NCBI GenBank assembly: GCA_910890315.1
Contig: CAJVGD010000002.1
Location: 2,480,001-2,544,000 of the forward strand
From: Serendipita indica DSM 11827
Taxonomy: Eukaryota; Basidiomycota; Agaricomycetes; Sebacinales; Serendipitaceae
Reading direction: 5' to 3'
DNA: 64,000 nt
A program made the position numbers and the translations under genes. Within the stretch, counting starts at the first letter, position 1. Every line of letters starts with the position of its first letter. The notes beneath the pieces are model-generated. The model ran no database searches and was not told the origin of the DNA. It was given only the letters and a program-made list of their open reading frames with translations. Positions 10,602 to 23,003 of this stretch are shown here, piece by piece.

Positions 10602-11945
10602 CTACTCCTTGTACTGTTCAGGCAATTGGCTCAAGCGCCATACGGCATCCTCCATATTCATCCGCGTAGCATTTACAGGTGCAAACGCAAACGATCCAGC
10701 TGGTGTCGTAAATGGGGTTTTGCCGACAAAAATGGTTTCTGTATGCTGCACCGAAAGCGTCGCCTGCGGCTGTTCAGGATCCGGCCCGATGGTATCATCC
10801 AACACCAACGTCGGCTCAAGCGTTAGCCCGACGTCGTATGGATCACCCACTTCAGTTTCCGTATCGTCTTCTTCCTCTTCCACTATACCGCCTAGGTCGT
10901 CCTGTGCCTGCGCGTTCCTCGATCTCCCCAGTCCAGAACCCTCTGATATCTCGGACGCCGAGGTCTGGAGCTCAGGGTAGACCACCGCCGAATAATTAGC
11001 AGAGTTATCTCTCCTTATCGGTCGTGGAGCCATCGGCGGCGGTGGCAGCTCGAAATGCACCTCTCTAACGACCTTGGGCGAGGGTCGGATGTAGGGTCCA
11101 GTCGTCGATGTTTCCTGGCCCGTCCTCGTATCATAGGCCATACAGAACATGGAACGGACGGCATCACTCGCATCGACACTCTTGCTGGGGACCCCAGCCG
11201 TAAACTCCTCAAGTATGCGCCGTGTGCTTTCATCGAGTACGATTGGCGACCAAAGAGTGCCGAGTCGCATGAGACATGGTTCGAGTGTGTTTGATCCCAT
11301 GAGCGGGACGAGTGCTGCAAGTACGACGAGTGCCGCGCGGCGTTGTCCCTTCTTCGAATGCACGAGCACGACATTCCTCTTCGTTTCTCGATTCCGGTTC
11401 TCCATCAACAACTCTTGAATCCACGACTTTGCAGATATGACTTGTCGTTTCTGTTCCTCGAGTCGTTGAACACTCGGTGCCCTTTGAGTCGTCGCGGGCC
11501 AGTACACCGAACGAACCTGGATCCTGCTGCTCTCCTCACCGTGAACCAGCCGTTCAGGAAATCGCGGAAGAGTGTACGAGTCGTGGACGGAGACAATGTG
11601 CGTTACTCCCAGTGCTCGTAATGCCCTTTCGTCCGTCGCGGTGTACTGGTCGGACATCCACAATCCCTCCACCACCTTGAGCGCATGTGGCTCAATGTAC
11701 ACTGGATGCTCTATACCGTATCCATCTCTCCTGCCAGGTAGCTCGAGTGTACAGTCGTTGAAGAGTTGAGCGCGTTCTGGGCCCGTGTACTCTGTACTGT
11801 AAAAGGAATTGTTGTCGTATATGCCATGTAGTGTCTTTCGTCCCTTTCCACTCCGGTTGATCAAAGGATTCTCCTGTGGTAGATACGCTGGCGTCCTCTC
11901 GGTTGAATCCAAAGCAAACTGCGATGATATACGCGTGAGGGACAT
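10602..11945 (-). CDS. Dual-specificity-phosphatase-like protein, catalytic Cys replaced (pseudophosphatase)
   Basis: A single exon codes 447 residues. Residues about 90-240 look like a dual-specificity phosphatase fold: VVEGLWMSDQYTATDE, then ALRALGVTHIVSVHDSY, and the P-loop region VVLVHSKKGQRRAALVV. The active-site signature of the family is HCxxxxxR; here it reads HSKKGQRR, so the nucleophilic Cys is Ser (codon TCG), and the usual general-acid Asp is not seen in the YWPATTQR loop. The protein is therefore likely a pseudophosphatase of the STYX kind that binds phosphoproteins without cutting them. The C-terminal half is low in complexity, Ser- and acid-rich. Assignment to the fold is by eye. 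Confidence 0.7.
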   Translation of the reverse strand: MSLTRISSQFALDSTERTPAYLPQENPLINRSGKGRKTLHGIYDNNSFYSTEYTGPERAQLFNDCTLELPGRRDGYGIEHPVYIEPHALKVVEGLWMSDQYTATDERALRALGVTHIVSVHDSYTLPRFPERLVHGEESSRIQVRSVYWPATTQRAPSVQRLEEQKRQVISAKSWIQELLMENRNRETKRNVVLVHSKKGQRRAALVVLAALVPLMGSNTLEPCLMRLGTLWSPIVLDESTRRILEEFTAGVPSKSVDASDAVRSMFCMAYDTRTGQETSTTGPYIRPSPKVVREVHFELPPPPMAPRPIRRDNSANYSAVVYPELQTSASEISEGSGLGRSRNAQAQDDLGGIVEEEEDDTETEVGDPYDVGLTLEPTLVLDDTIGPDPEQPQATLSVQHTETIFVGKTPFTTPAGSFAFAPVNATRMNMEDAVWRLSQLPEQYKE

Positions 11946-12237
11946 TATGTCCGTGTGATTGGAATAGCTGGGACTTATGTTCGCAGTCGGCTATTTCGCG
12001 GTCGACTCCAACCGTCAGGCTCCATTACACAGGATGGCCACAATAAAAGGATCAATAAGCATAGTCACAGCAAAGGTATAACCACTCTATTCAGTGAGTG
12101 TGCAAAGGGTTTAGATAGGAGTAATTGCATTCCAAGACTAGCTGTTACAGGCCTACAGTTGGACGAGACTCTATGCTGGTCCAATTATACGGATATTTTG
12201 GGCCATTATCATAAACGAATCACCCAAGCGCTTCCGT

Positions 12238-14196
12238 TTACATGATCTTGTTCCAGATCTTCTCCATCAAGTTCTTCGGCGGTGGCTCGTCGTAGCTGTT
12301 GGCCTCAATCTCGGCAAGACCCGTCTTAAAGTCCATATCAGCTGGCTTGACCAATGGAATTTTGGTGACGAATCGGGCGATGATGTAGAGGATAGGGAAG
12401 AGGATGAAGGGAAGGTAGTTGGTCACAAACGTGGCCGTATCCCACTTGCCCTGAGGAAGACGTCCCACCCGGAGAATGTGCAGATGACGATGATCCAGAC
12501 CATGGCGTAGTAGGACGCGTAGGGGTTGAGCTTCGAGGCGTAGGGGAGTTTGCTCCTGTCGATTCCCTGCGCGCGGCAGCCTTTGTAGAAGCGTACATAG
12601 GTGAAGCAAATACCGAACCAGGTCATCAAACCTGCAATGGCGGTCATGTTGGCGAACCTGGCGGATGGTTAGCAAGCGGTAAAGAATGGGAAAGAGACAT
12701 ACCATCCAAAAACTGTGCCGGCACTCTCGTTGATGCCCATGAATGCTAAAAAGGAGAACAGTGAAGAGAAAACGATCGCGACCCAGGGCAAGCCGTTCTT
12801 CGAGGTCTTCGTAAAGACTCGGGGGGCTTGTCCGGAGAGTGCAAGACCGTAAAGTGCACGAGAACTGGTGTACAAATCACTGCTAGCAGCCGACCATGCG
12901 CTGGTGAGCAAGCAAGCGTTGATGAGCGAGGGCAGACCCTTGATGCCAGCCGTCTGGATAGCAATGACAAATGGACTTGCTGCGGCATTGTGGTCGGTCA
13001 AGTTGAGCGAAGGGTGGTTGGAGGGGACGAGGAGACCAATGATGGTCGTGCCGACAATGTAGAAGAGGAGGATACGGATGTACACTCGGCGAATGGCGCG
13101 GGGGATGTTACGACGCGGGTTCTTGGCTTCACCAGCTGCAATGGCGACAATCTCGGTACCGATGTAACTGAATGCGGCTTGTGTCATGACCTGACAGCGC
13201 GGGTTAGAACGAGTAAAAGCACCATTTTTGCACATCTACTCACCGACCAGAAGCCAAGGAACTTGCCAGTATCGCCGGGGATGCCATAGCGCTGAACAAA
13301 TGGTCCAGGGTTGATCCAATAGCGGAAACCGATACGGTCGTGGTTTGGTCCACCTCCAAGATCGAGGATAATGCCCAGGATAATTAAGCCCGTAATGGTA
13401 ATGACCTTGATGCTCGCGAACCAGAATTCGGCTTCACCATAGGCTCCTGCGCCGAGAGCGTTGATGGCCACAACGACAACAAGACACATGGTGATCCAGG
13501 CGGCATTATTGACCGTCTTGTTCCAGTAATTGATCAGCACAGCCGCAGCGGAAAGTTCGGCGGGAAGGACCTAGAGAGGGAGAAGAGATTAGATGGCCAC
13601 CCGTACCCGGAGTAAAATCGACATACAATGATCCAATTGTAGTAATAGTTCCACCCCATGGTGAAAGAAAAGGCTGGGTTAACGAAACGCGCAGCAAGCT
13701 GTTTGAGAGCCATGAGTTTGACCGTCTTCTCTTCAGGGATCTATACTTACCGAAATGTGACCACCTGCGATGGGAAGGTAGGCAATCATCTCTCCAAGCG
13801 AGATCATGACAGAGTAGCAGATGGAACCAACAATCTGGGTTTGATTATCAGAGAACCGTAAACTCCGTGCTGGGGATTGCAGACGTACACTGTATCCGAG
13901 CAAGAGACCAATAGGACCACCTTTGCGCAAGGCACCTGCCGTCCCCAAAAACAGTCCAGTACCAATTACACCTCCAATACTAATTCAGAGCACGTGAGTA
14001 TGTATTTTTAGCAACTCCGCACAAAATGTGATGTCAAGGCATACCTGATCATGGCAATATGTCTATTCTTCAACTGGCGTTTCAAGTCGCCGACGCGAGC
14101 ACTCTCGTCGCCCTCATAGCTAGTCTGATGTCGCTCGACATCTTCCTTGATGGAGGCCTGAGAGCCGTTCTTCTCCTTGATATCTGACGCTGACAT
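12238..14196 (-). CDS. YAT-family amino-acid permease, with an apparent frameshift
   Basis: This multi-exon gene encodes an amino-acid/proton symporter of the plasma membrane (APC superfamily, YAT family). The N-terminus is cytosolic and charged; exon 1 ends in IAMI and joins SIGGVIGTGLFLGTA, the family's first helix. Later exons give GEMIAYLPIAGGH, GWNYYYNW, SYIGTEIVAIAAGEAKNPRR and SDLYTSSRALYGLA, all typical. About twelve membrane segments are expected. The C-terminus keeps a cytosolic tail ending EKIWNKIM. Near 12450-12456 the frame changes: TFSGWDVFL is in one frame and QGKWDTATFV in another, with no room for an intron. One base appears to be missing. Either the assembly has an error or the allele is broken. 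Confidence 0.88.
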
Positions 14197-14719
14197 GGCT
14201 TGGGAGCGTCAAAGGGAGCAGGAAGGGGGAGTAGGGGAGAGGTAGGGAACGAGAAGACAGCTACCGGCGGGCGACTTTTATGGACGGTAGGATCAATATG
14301 ATAAGGCGAAAGATGACTGCAATTTGTGCTATCTGAGGAGATAAAAGGGCCACGCGATCTACACAGCGTCCGCATGAAAGAGGAGAAGCCCGGTAAGAGG
14401 CTTCTGCGGTTTAGTTCAGGCGCGCATCCAGAAATAAACCCACGCGAGGGACCCAAATCACGAGATTCTTCCCAGCCAGGCGAATGGTAGCAGGACCATA
14501 TGGAGCAACTGTGTGGCCGGCTCTCACTGAATGGGACGCCTCTGAGCCACGAGAGATGGCGAGATGCTATACAGCCTCCAACGGCAATATTCGAGTAATT
14601 GCGACTGGGTTTGTCTAGATTTTGTCTGGAATATTCCCCGCGGCGACGAACAAGCGCGTACTGGGCTGCTAGTACAGGTTCAGAGTTGGCCTTTACCAAA
14701 ACTCCGTGCACGGACCTGG
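14197..14719. other. Divergent intergenic region, 523 bp
   Basis: This lies between the starts of the permease (-) and the MIT-domain gene (+) and should hold both promoters. No gene, repeat or strong motif is seen. Confidence 0.5.
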
Positions 14720-16942
14720 ATGGCGACAGAGACGGCGGTCGGGGGAGTCGCAGCGCCTTCATCGTCTGGAACAATCTCAAGACGTGTTTTACGCAAGACG
14801 CTCAACGATGCGCTGGCGATTGCGAGCTATGCGGTCCAGCTCGACACGGAGGGCGACTATGCGCGGTCGATGGAAGCATATCAGCAAAGTGTAGCACTCC
14901 TCGACCAGGGAATCAGTCTCATGCAGCTCCAGCGTGACCTGGGTTCTGAGCGTCCAGGCCGAGACACCTCGCACGAGATTTCTCAGCTCGAACAGATTGT
15001 GAGCACAAATTCTAACAGCTTTTGATCATCACCAGGCTCATATCTGCTACTTTGTCCCGCCTCGAAGCGTGAAAAATACGCTGCTCGCATCAACACGCAC
15101 AGGTCGGAGCGCGACCGAAAGGCAGCGATCCTGGCAGCTAGGGAATCAAATCATGTCTCTTCAAATCATCATCACACGACCACAATTCGTCGTCCGCGCA
15201 CTCCTCAGGGCTCGTCTATCCCGCCCCCTCAGCATCCGCCGCCGAGCGCGCCTTTGCCGCCCATTCCGCCCATGGCGAGTCCAGCTGTGGATACAGTCAG
15301 GACCTCCAACGACACAGTAGTAGAATCTAATGGTTTCCGTACTCGGGGCGCCTCTTTGCCCTCGAATCAGACGGAACCGACGCGTGACAGCGCTCTCTCG
15401 TCCTCGAGTTCGACAAATGTCAATTCCGAAATTAGCGGTGCCAGCAGGAATGGCAGCTTTTCACTCAAATCCCCAAAGACGCCTCCACCTCCGACACCTT
15501 CCACCGCTACGTCGATCCGGTCGACAAACCTCGACTCGTTCCCCGTGCCCAAAAAGCGCACAAAGAGTATTGGCAGACCCCAGACTGCACCCGGTCCAGG
15601 GGCCTCGTCGCCGCCTACCAGCAATGGTAGCCCTATCCGGACGCGTACAACGTCAGGGGCGACTCCGCCATCTCACGTTCTTCCCAAGCGATCAAATTCA
15701 TCCACCGCCCTCTCTTCTTCATCGGTTACGTCGCCCGTCTCGCCCATCGTCCAGCCCCAGCAGCAGGGACCACCACGCCTACAACGATTCGGGAGCTCGA
15801 CCAACATTCGCCATGGTCTCCTGTCGCCGTCACCAGCATCGCTAAGCTCGAAGCGAGTCGACTTGATTCCCTTGCGAGAGCCAAAGACGACCAAAATTGA
15901 AGTACCCGCTTTTGCGACCATTTACGCGCTCGAGCCTGCGACAAAAGTGACAGCGCCTCCCCCACCTCCAATGCCTACGGACCCTCAACGTCACCCATAT
16001 CATCTGCTCCGGCTCATTCTTGGCACGTTGACACCGATTTCCTCGCCAGGGCTCAAGAGCTCTCAGCCGACGGGAGGAGGATTCATTACCCCACGACTTT
16101 ATGTCCCGGTGGCCATCTGGCATCAGCCGGATCTATGGACGCTGGTCGTCGACCTGCAAGAAAAGACTCGCCTGCTCGAGGCCCTCCGTGAAACGCTGAG
16201 GACGGTCCACGAGACGAGCGTGATCCATTTCGGGCATATCTTCTTTTCGCCTCTTCGAGCGCCTGCAAAGCTGAAGAAGACGAAATCGTCTGAGAATTCC
16301 TTGCCAGCCATTCCCGCAATGGATGACCCGATTGAATGGTTGCAGTCGCTCGAAAAGCTGGCCAATGTCACCTGCGAGATGGAAAGATCGATGAGCAAAA
16401 AGCTCGGCATGGGGGAGAATGGAGCGAGCGTGACCAAGAAGATGGTCGACTGGAGCACAAGAATGGCCAAAAAGACTATGGGCGGCAAGGGACCCAGTAA
16501 CGAGCTCATGGTGGCCTATGTAGACGCGCTAGCTGGCGTATGCGCGTTTGGTGCGATGCTAGACGCGCATTTGTGCGCGTTGCGCACCGTCTTGCCTCCA
16601 TCTGCCGCGACCCGTCCCACAGGAAGGCGACCAACGTTGTCAAGAAGCAACACTGTCGAAGCCGCAAAGGCGCTTTCTGCGTCGCAGACCAATATTGCTG
16701 TTGCAGCCAATTCGGTGCCAGATTTCAAGTCGGATCCAGACGTGCTCCCTGCAGCCGCCACCCAACTCATCCCAAAGTATTCAGAACTCCCAAAGTTTGT
16801 GAACACGCAGGCGCTGGCGCATCTGGAAAAAGCCACCAAAGTGTTTTCATCTTTTATTATTCCATTTATTGTCCGGGATCTTGCCATTCTCATTCAGGGC
16901 TTGCAGGCTGCGCGGAACGGCGAGTGGATGGGACTCTTGTAG
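14720..16942 (+). CDS. MIT-domain protein, Ser/Pro-rich
   Basis: Two exons (14720-14998 and 15068-16942) give 717 residues. Residues about 22-105 form an MIT domain: LNDALAIASYAVQLDTEGDY, MEAYQQSVALLD, and after the 69-nt intron REKYAARINTHRSERDRK. This three-helix bundle usually binds ESCRT-III tails and directs proteins to endosomes. The middle (about 120-330) is disordered, rich in Ser, Pro and Thr. The C-terminal 350 residues look folded, with YVPVAIWHQPDLWTLV and a helical part near MSKKLGMGENGASVTKK; I do not recognise a named domain there. The acceptor at 15067 was chosen because it alone keeps the frame and completes the third MIT helix. Confidence 0.8.
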
Positions 16943-17261
16943 CCCATTTGCTCTCCCCTTCCCCTCTAGTCGGCAGCTGGTCCGAGCCGACCAAAGCGCA
17001 GCGTGCTTCTTCTCGTGCATTTACTCTCTCATCTGTTGTCCGATTTCCTTCGTTCTAGAACGCTCTGCTACGTCTTACAGTATCGTCCTCGTGGTCTGTA
17101 TAACGTACTTGTATAAACCAGCTGTCACTTAATTTTGGTTAATCCCATCAATCTATTTGCGAGCCTTTGTGAGCTTAGAAGTTGTTTACATCCCTTGACT
17201 CCCTTCCCCCATAACAACGCGTTCAAAGCCTCCGGAGGCGGTGGAAAATACGGGTGTAAAA
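16943..17261. other. Intergenic region, 319 bp
   Basis: This holds the 3' UTR of the MIT gene and the promoter of the Rsc9-like gene. Nothing else is seen. Confidence 0.5.
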
Positions 17262-19262
17262 ATGACGACGGCACCTCCATATCGGTATGCGATGGGCAAC
17301 CAGCCCGGGAATCCGCGCCAAATGGGACCACCACAGGCAGGACCTCCGTTGGATGGTCATGAATGTCAGTATTTCTACAATTGCTCTACATGAATCTGAA
17401 TATACCCTCTGACAGATTGGTTTCTTATCCCGGGTCCCAACAACCGGATGATTCTCTCCTAGAGTCTGGCTTGGAACCGGACGTGACATGGGCGATGAAG
17501 CACCTGTTGCATGCCACTGCGTCTGAGAGATTTCTGCTTGGAAAGTATCCAGCGCTCGTTCCAGCCCTCATTCGGTACCCTGAATGGTTCCTCGAACACG
17601 CAGACGAAGAAGACGGTTCGACATGGTGCCCCAATCCAGAATTCACTACTAATCGACGGTTTGCACTCAACTCTCTCCTCATCATCAAGAATTTATCCAT
17701 GAGCGAAGAAAATGCGGCCATCTTGGCGCGAATGGAACGCATCAGAACTCTCGTCTTTGACATTATGGAAAAATGCCAGCGACCGACAGATTCGACTCTC
17801 GAGTTTTTGCTCGGTGCAATCGACATCTTTCGATATACGATAACGAAATGGCCGGCCTCGCCCGTCCCCGAAAAGACCAAAGTGCTCGTCGACATTGTCG
17901 GGCGGTCAAACGACAGAGCCATCATGATCTCTGGATGGTCCGCACTGCACAATCTTCTCGACACGTTTACAAATGTGACGCACGTCACGCCCGAATCGAG
18001 TGCGCTCAACGCTGCCATTCGCGTTCTCCCCCTTCACTTTGACCAGCCTCTTTCGACGGCGGCATTGGATTACATTCTCGCACATGTCTCAAATCCCGCA
18101 CTGGCAAAGGCGTTTCTGCACCACCCTGAGATGCCACAAGCCCTCAAGTTGTTGACGTACCAGCTGATATTCGATCAGCAAAAGGTATTGGAGTACGTCA
18201 AAGTTACAGTTGCGCAACCCTCGAAGACGGAGATTGCCCAGAATAATGCAATCGGGCCCTTGGAGCTGAAAAAGGAGGTCCTCGATGAACTCTCTGCGTT
18301 ACCCGAGCCCGACAGAGTTACTCAGTGGTAAGAGGGTTATAGCTATAAACGAGTCTAGACTTAGTGCCCGCAGGATGCAACGCGCATTCGAGGCCGTTCC
18401 TCATGCCGAGATTACACAAGTTGACTTTTGGAATTTGTACAGAACAGCGTTTACATCATATGGACCAGACACAATGTTGCCCGCCACAGATCTTATCAAG
18501 CTCGTCACAAACGTTTTCCCGTCTGCCATGCCCATGGTATCCCAAGGTGCGAATGGGAAGCCGTCCAAATTCATCATCAAGGGCCTCGAGCGACGCCGTG
18601 CAGTTGCAGAGGGACGAACCAAATGTCACTGGGACCGGTGGAAATGCCCTGAGCCGGCCTTTGAAACGGCTACTGCGCTCTACCGGCATGTGAAAACTCA
18701 CGTCAACTCGACTACCGTCCAGTGTCTCTGGGGTTCGTGCACGCACATCAGTGCATCTCCTAAACTATTCCATCGCCATCTCCTCACTCACCTACCGCTC
18801 GACTTGGCGGGTCCACGACATCCAGGACAGGTGGACGACGTGCTCGTGCCACCCAATTCTCACGTCGATCCAGGCGTTCCGACTGCACGTCCGGTACCTC
18901 CAGGACCTGCTCACATCGTGAACTATCCAAAGGCGACAACTGACCCACCTGCGGGTTCCTTCTCCGCGTTGCTCATCATGCGAATACTCTATCGGACCTC
19001 CTTTGTGCAGGCAGAAGTTGTACTCAAAACGGACGGCGATCATTTTGGATTCCCTGGTATCGAGCAACCGCTCATTGAAGGTGATACCGAAGTGGCGATG
19101 GAGGATCTAGGATACGACACACTAGAAGGACAAAGAAAGGGTAAAGCTGCGTTCAAGGGTATTGGTGGAATGCTGTCCGGTGTGATCATACACGACGCCG
19201 CGATTGCCGCTTGGATAGACGAAATGCTAGACTCGATAAAGGCGCTCCCTTTGTCGCAATAA
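17262..19262 (+). CDS. RSC9: RSC chromatin-remodelling subunit Rsc9-like, with an apparent frameshift
   Basis: Three exons (17262-17364, 17416-18327, 18374-19262). The product matches fungal Rsc9 (ARID2/BAF200-like subunit). An ARM/HEAT-like helical region of about 300 residues holds LNSLLIIKNLSMSEENA and LDTFTNVTHVTPES. An RFX-type winged helix follows (FWNLYRTAFTSYG ... FIIKGLERRR). Then come Cys/His-rich C2H2-like fingers (CHWDRWKCPEP, CLWGSC ... HRHLLTH). The start of exon 2 reads YWFLIPGPNNRMILS, the conserved Rsc9 entry, but the continuation LESGLEPDVTW is one frame off. A single C seems missing near 17459, so either the assembly or the allele is damaged. RSC moves and ejects nucleosomes at promoters. 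Another RSC subunit, Sfh1, is at 42678-44338. Confidence 0.85.
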
Positions 19263-19655
19263 TTTAATTTTGTCTACTCTACACAACATTACGTCCACCA
19301 GGAAGAATGCGAGGCCGTATCTCAATCTTGCCTACGACCATTTCTTGCTTGTACCCACAATAGTCGCTCTTTAGTAAGACCACCAACTTTAATTATGAAG
19401 GTGGGTCCGTATGCAAGGATCGTGTTGGATATGAGCCAATAATACACAATGAATAAAGTATATGCCGAACAGGGTGCTTCATTGGCCTTCCGTCCGTCGC
19501 CAACAGGTCAAAGCCAGTGATATGCACTCTGTTCGTCGCTGCTAGAATGAGCACAATGTAGGTTTCATAGATTGCTTGCTTCGAAATAGAGCGCATTGTC
19601 CGCATTGGGCCATAAGCTGAGACCAAAAAGAGAGGCGGAGGGAATACATAAGCAA
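19263..19655. other. Convergent 3' flanks, 393 bp
   Basis: This lies between the stops of the Rsc9-like gene (+) and the membrane protein (-). Short frames do not resemble any gene. Confidence 0.5.
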
Positions 19656-21202
19656 TCAGACCTGAGCCACCGGTTGTGGATGTGGAGTTTGCGGCGGAGG
19701 GGGAGTATAGTTGAAATATCCACTTGTCGGTGGGGTATATGGTGTAATCGGATCCACCGGCTTGTACTCTTGTCCTGGAGGCGTATTGACGATCGATATG
19801 GACGCAGCGTGGTTTATGCTTCCTCCTTGACCCATTGGTGCACCAGCAGCGGCAAGCTTGTTGGCCTTGGCTTTCTTGCGGATGAAGATGGCAGCGGTGA
19901 TGCCGATAACGAGCGCGAGGACGACGGCCACGACAGGTCCAGCGATCAAACCAGCTTTCGATGTTCCATCGGTGGTGCCAAAGCTGCTAATGGAGCCTCC
20001 ACCTCCTGATAATCCAGTGGCCGTCGATAGACCGTAGCGGGTAGTTGTCGTCGTCGGGGTGAACCTGCAAGACTACATAAGCCTTTTGGCGTGAAGGAAT
20101 GGAACTTGATACGCACGTAGTTCCACCCGAGACGGTGAGGACATCAATCGAGTGCAGTAAGAACTGGTACTCCCGTGAGTCGTACGTGAGCGAATTCCCA
20201 CTATCTTTGAGGTTCCCGACAAAATAAATTAGACACTTGAGGTCCTGTGGTTTCAATGGCGAACTATATGGCTCTCCGCTGCTGGCCCAGAGATACTCGT
20301 CTGCGCATCATCGTAAGCATGGCTTGATAAAGGACCCATAACCCTACTCACCATCCGAGTTGACAGTAGCTATACCGTACGAAGTAGAATCGTAGCCATT
20401 TGCTCGCCGTCCACAAAATCCCCAGATCCAGACGGCTTGTCCGTCGAACGAAAGATCAAACTGCCGCGCAACATCCTCTCCACTCTGTCGATAAGAGAAG
20501 CCAAAGGTGGTAGAGTTTGTAGTCCATCCCGTAGTGAACCTAATGCGAGAATCCGTGTTCGAGTATGTCGTGACGGACGCTGTGGCGCTTAAGTTCTTCG
20601 TCAGCTAAATAGGACCAGGTTCAGCAATTGGTATTACCCTATCCTTCGAGTTCCATATGCATAGACAGCCTTTGAAAACGAAGCCTTGGCTCCGACAGTA
20701 TACTGAGTAATGCTGATAGAGGCGGTGTTGTAGTTGTAGACCGAGCTAGTCGAAAGCGACTGGTCACGACAACTGTACGATGTGCAACCGACCGTAAAGT
20801 CGGGGATAGAGGTCCAGACGCCATTGCTGGGCGACAGCGTGATCGCATTCCCAGAGTTGATTGCCAGTTTGATTGTCATCCCAGAGTCTAGAGAGAAGAG
20901 TGAGCTTTGTTGATGGTCGGCAACGATGGACACGAACCTGCCTCTCCATAAAGTTCGAGTGCCGTGCCTGTGAAAAAGTCCATAAAAAGTCCCCAGACAC
21001 CAAAGAAGTTGAACTTACCATAAAATTTAAAACGAAAGTTGGCAGAGGTCACGTTCGTGGTGTGAGAGCCTTGGACGTTTCCCTGTGCGTCTCCACAGAC
21101 CATCTTTCCATCGGTGATGGGACAGTCTGCAAACCAGTCGGATCCATAGTCGATCTCAATTGATGTATGCGGAATCGTCACATTGTACGTTGTCTGAGCC
21201 AT
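19656..21202 (-). CDS. Single-pass membrane protein with large outer domain, unknown function
   Basis: The gene has about six exons. The N-terminal part is rich in Thr, Ser and Asn and carries two related beta-like segments with FRFKFYG joined to TALELYGEAG, a pattern common in surface proteins of Agaricomycetes. Four Cys in the second block (GCTSYSCRD and others) suggest disulfides. Near the C-terminus a single hydrophobic helix (GLIAGPVVAVVLALVIGITA) is followed by RKKAK and a Pro-rich cytosolic tail with TPPPPQTPHP. This gives a type I-like topology, although I see no signal peptide at the chosen ATG. It may be a cell-surface sensor or wall-linked protein; that is inference. Confidence 0.7.
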
Positions 21203-21708
21203 TGTTTAGGCTGTCGCACGGACGGAGACAAGAAGGGGGAGGTAAACGCGCCCAGTTTGCAGACGGTTTTTATGGGAGAAGTTCATCGGGGAATCTCAAT
21301 TACGAAGACTGCCGTCGCCGGCCAGAAGCCATCCACGGGGACCCGAAATGATGGTACAAGGGGGAAGACGGGCTGTACCACACAAAGCCTTCAGGGTGCC
21401 GCGGCGGCATTTGAGAACGAGAAGGAACGTGTAAAACATTGATCACATAGAGAACTAGGGGTAAAGTAAAACCTCTTGGTTAAACCTCGATGGAAGACGG
21501 GGTCCAATCGGCAGCTCCAGCCACGAACAGTCGATGCCTGTGGGTATTAGTCCTTTATTGTAATCGCTTGTATATACGAATATAACGGAGTGGCTGTCAA
21601 GCCCGTCGAGCTCGTCGAGGTGGTAACCAACCTTCGACTCGACCGTATACTTTGTACACTTGGGCCTCCGCTTTCTTTCTTTCTGGGCATATCTTTCAAT
21701 ATTTTATC
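21203..21708. other. Divergent intergenic region, 506 bp
   Basis: This contains the promoters of the membrane protein (-) and the MARVEL gene (+). No further gene or strong motif is seen. Confidence 0.5.
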
Positions 21709-23003
21709 ATGATCGCAACAGTTCGTCGTGTCCGTACGACGTCCAGAGGTCCGTTTCCATCAGCCCTGTCAAGTCGTCGAGCTCAGGCGTTCTCACTCTA
21801 GGTCTCCTGGCCATTGCCAGTATCATTATTCTTTCACTTTCAACTCATATCAACTGGTTCATGGGCTTCTTCTGTATGCATCAGTCGAGCAACCATACCA
21901 GAACGCTCATCCGAGTACAGACATTGCCGACCGCTTGCCATTTGTTCTCTCCATTCTCACCCTGGCCACCCTCGTGCTCACGTACAGCAACCTTTAAATC
22001 ACATGCATATTCTAACTTCTCCTAGGTCAATACTGGACCTTGCAAAGGGTGGGAACGCCGTAACGGCTCGCCCAATGGTCGAAAGTGCCCTCCTTGTCGT
22101 CTTTACAATCTTGTGGACAGGTAATACGATCCATTGTCATCCAATTTTTTTAATGGCCATCAGGTGCCAATGGCTTTTCGACTCCGAGATGGAACACAAT
22201 TCAGCCCGGCGTCTGCTCCTCCATCAGTATTGGTACGAGTACGAATAACTCATCGATCTATTCTCATGTTAAATAGCCTCGAATCCTTCTTTTCAGAGTG
22301 GTGTCCGAATGTGGTGCCAAGAAATGATTGTTCTCCGAGCATTTGTCTGGATTGAATGGATAATTCGCAAGTTCTCTTCATACATATAAGGCTAAATCTA
22401 ACTATTCATACAGTCTTGGGCTCACTGTTGCTGCTCGTCTCATACTGTTTCAAACAGGCTCGCAAGGGCCGGGGACACATTTGGGTCACCCCTCTTGCCC
22501 ATTTTGACCCTCATGAAGCAGAGGATACCAAATGGGATGCCAAATCACGCGTATTCAGCCACATGTCGTGGGGAATTCGTGGCGATCGAACTCCATATGC
22601 GTTTGATATGCAAACGCCGCGTCCATACCAAACAGAGCACCAACAGACACAGGAGAATTATCATTACAACGATTTTAACGATCAAGTACCAACACCACGC
22701 CCTGCTGCAGTCATTCACAATTACAACAATGCCGGAGATACCCTTCGTTCGGTAGGCTCGCAGCATTCCGGGCAGGCATTAGTTGGAGGAGGATATCAAT
22801 CTACGGATCCGTTCAATATACCCAAGGATAGACCTATATCCCTCGCTTCATCTGGAGAAGGCGCGGTGCAGCCCTCCAATTGGCGAAGTTTTACTCAGCA
22901 CGGCTTTGACAAGCCGGCGAAGCCTATTGCAAACGGAGCAATGCGGACGCACGGGTATAGCACCTCGATTGAGCATCATTCGAGACAGCCATACGCATTC
23001 TGA
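21709..23003 (+). CDS. MARVEL-like four-helix membrane protein
   Basis: A multi-exon gene. Exon 1 codes MIATVRRVRTTSRG and joins a first helix with LLAIASIIILSLSTHINW; the exact acceptor (21786 or 21801) is unclear because both keep the frame. Further exons give a second helix with LPFVLSILTLATLVLTY, a third with MVESALLVVFTILWTG, and a fourth with VLGSLLLLVSYCFKQARKG. The order of four helices with short loops and a basic end is that of fungal MARVEL-domain proteins, which sit in membrane microdomains. The cytosolic tail of about 170 residues is polar, with Tyr, Pro and Gln-rich parts (RPYQTEHQQTQEN). Function is not known. Confidence 0.75.
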
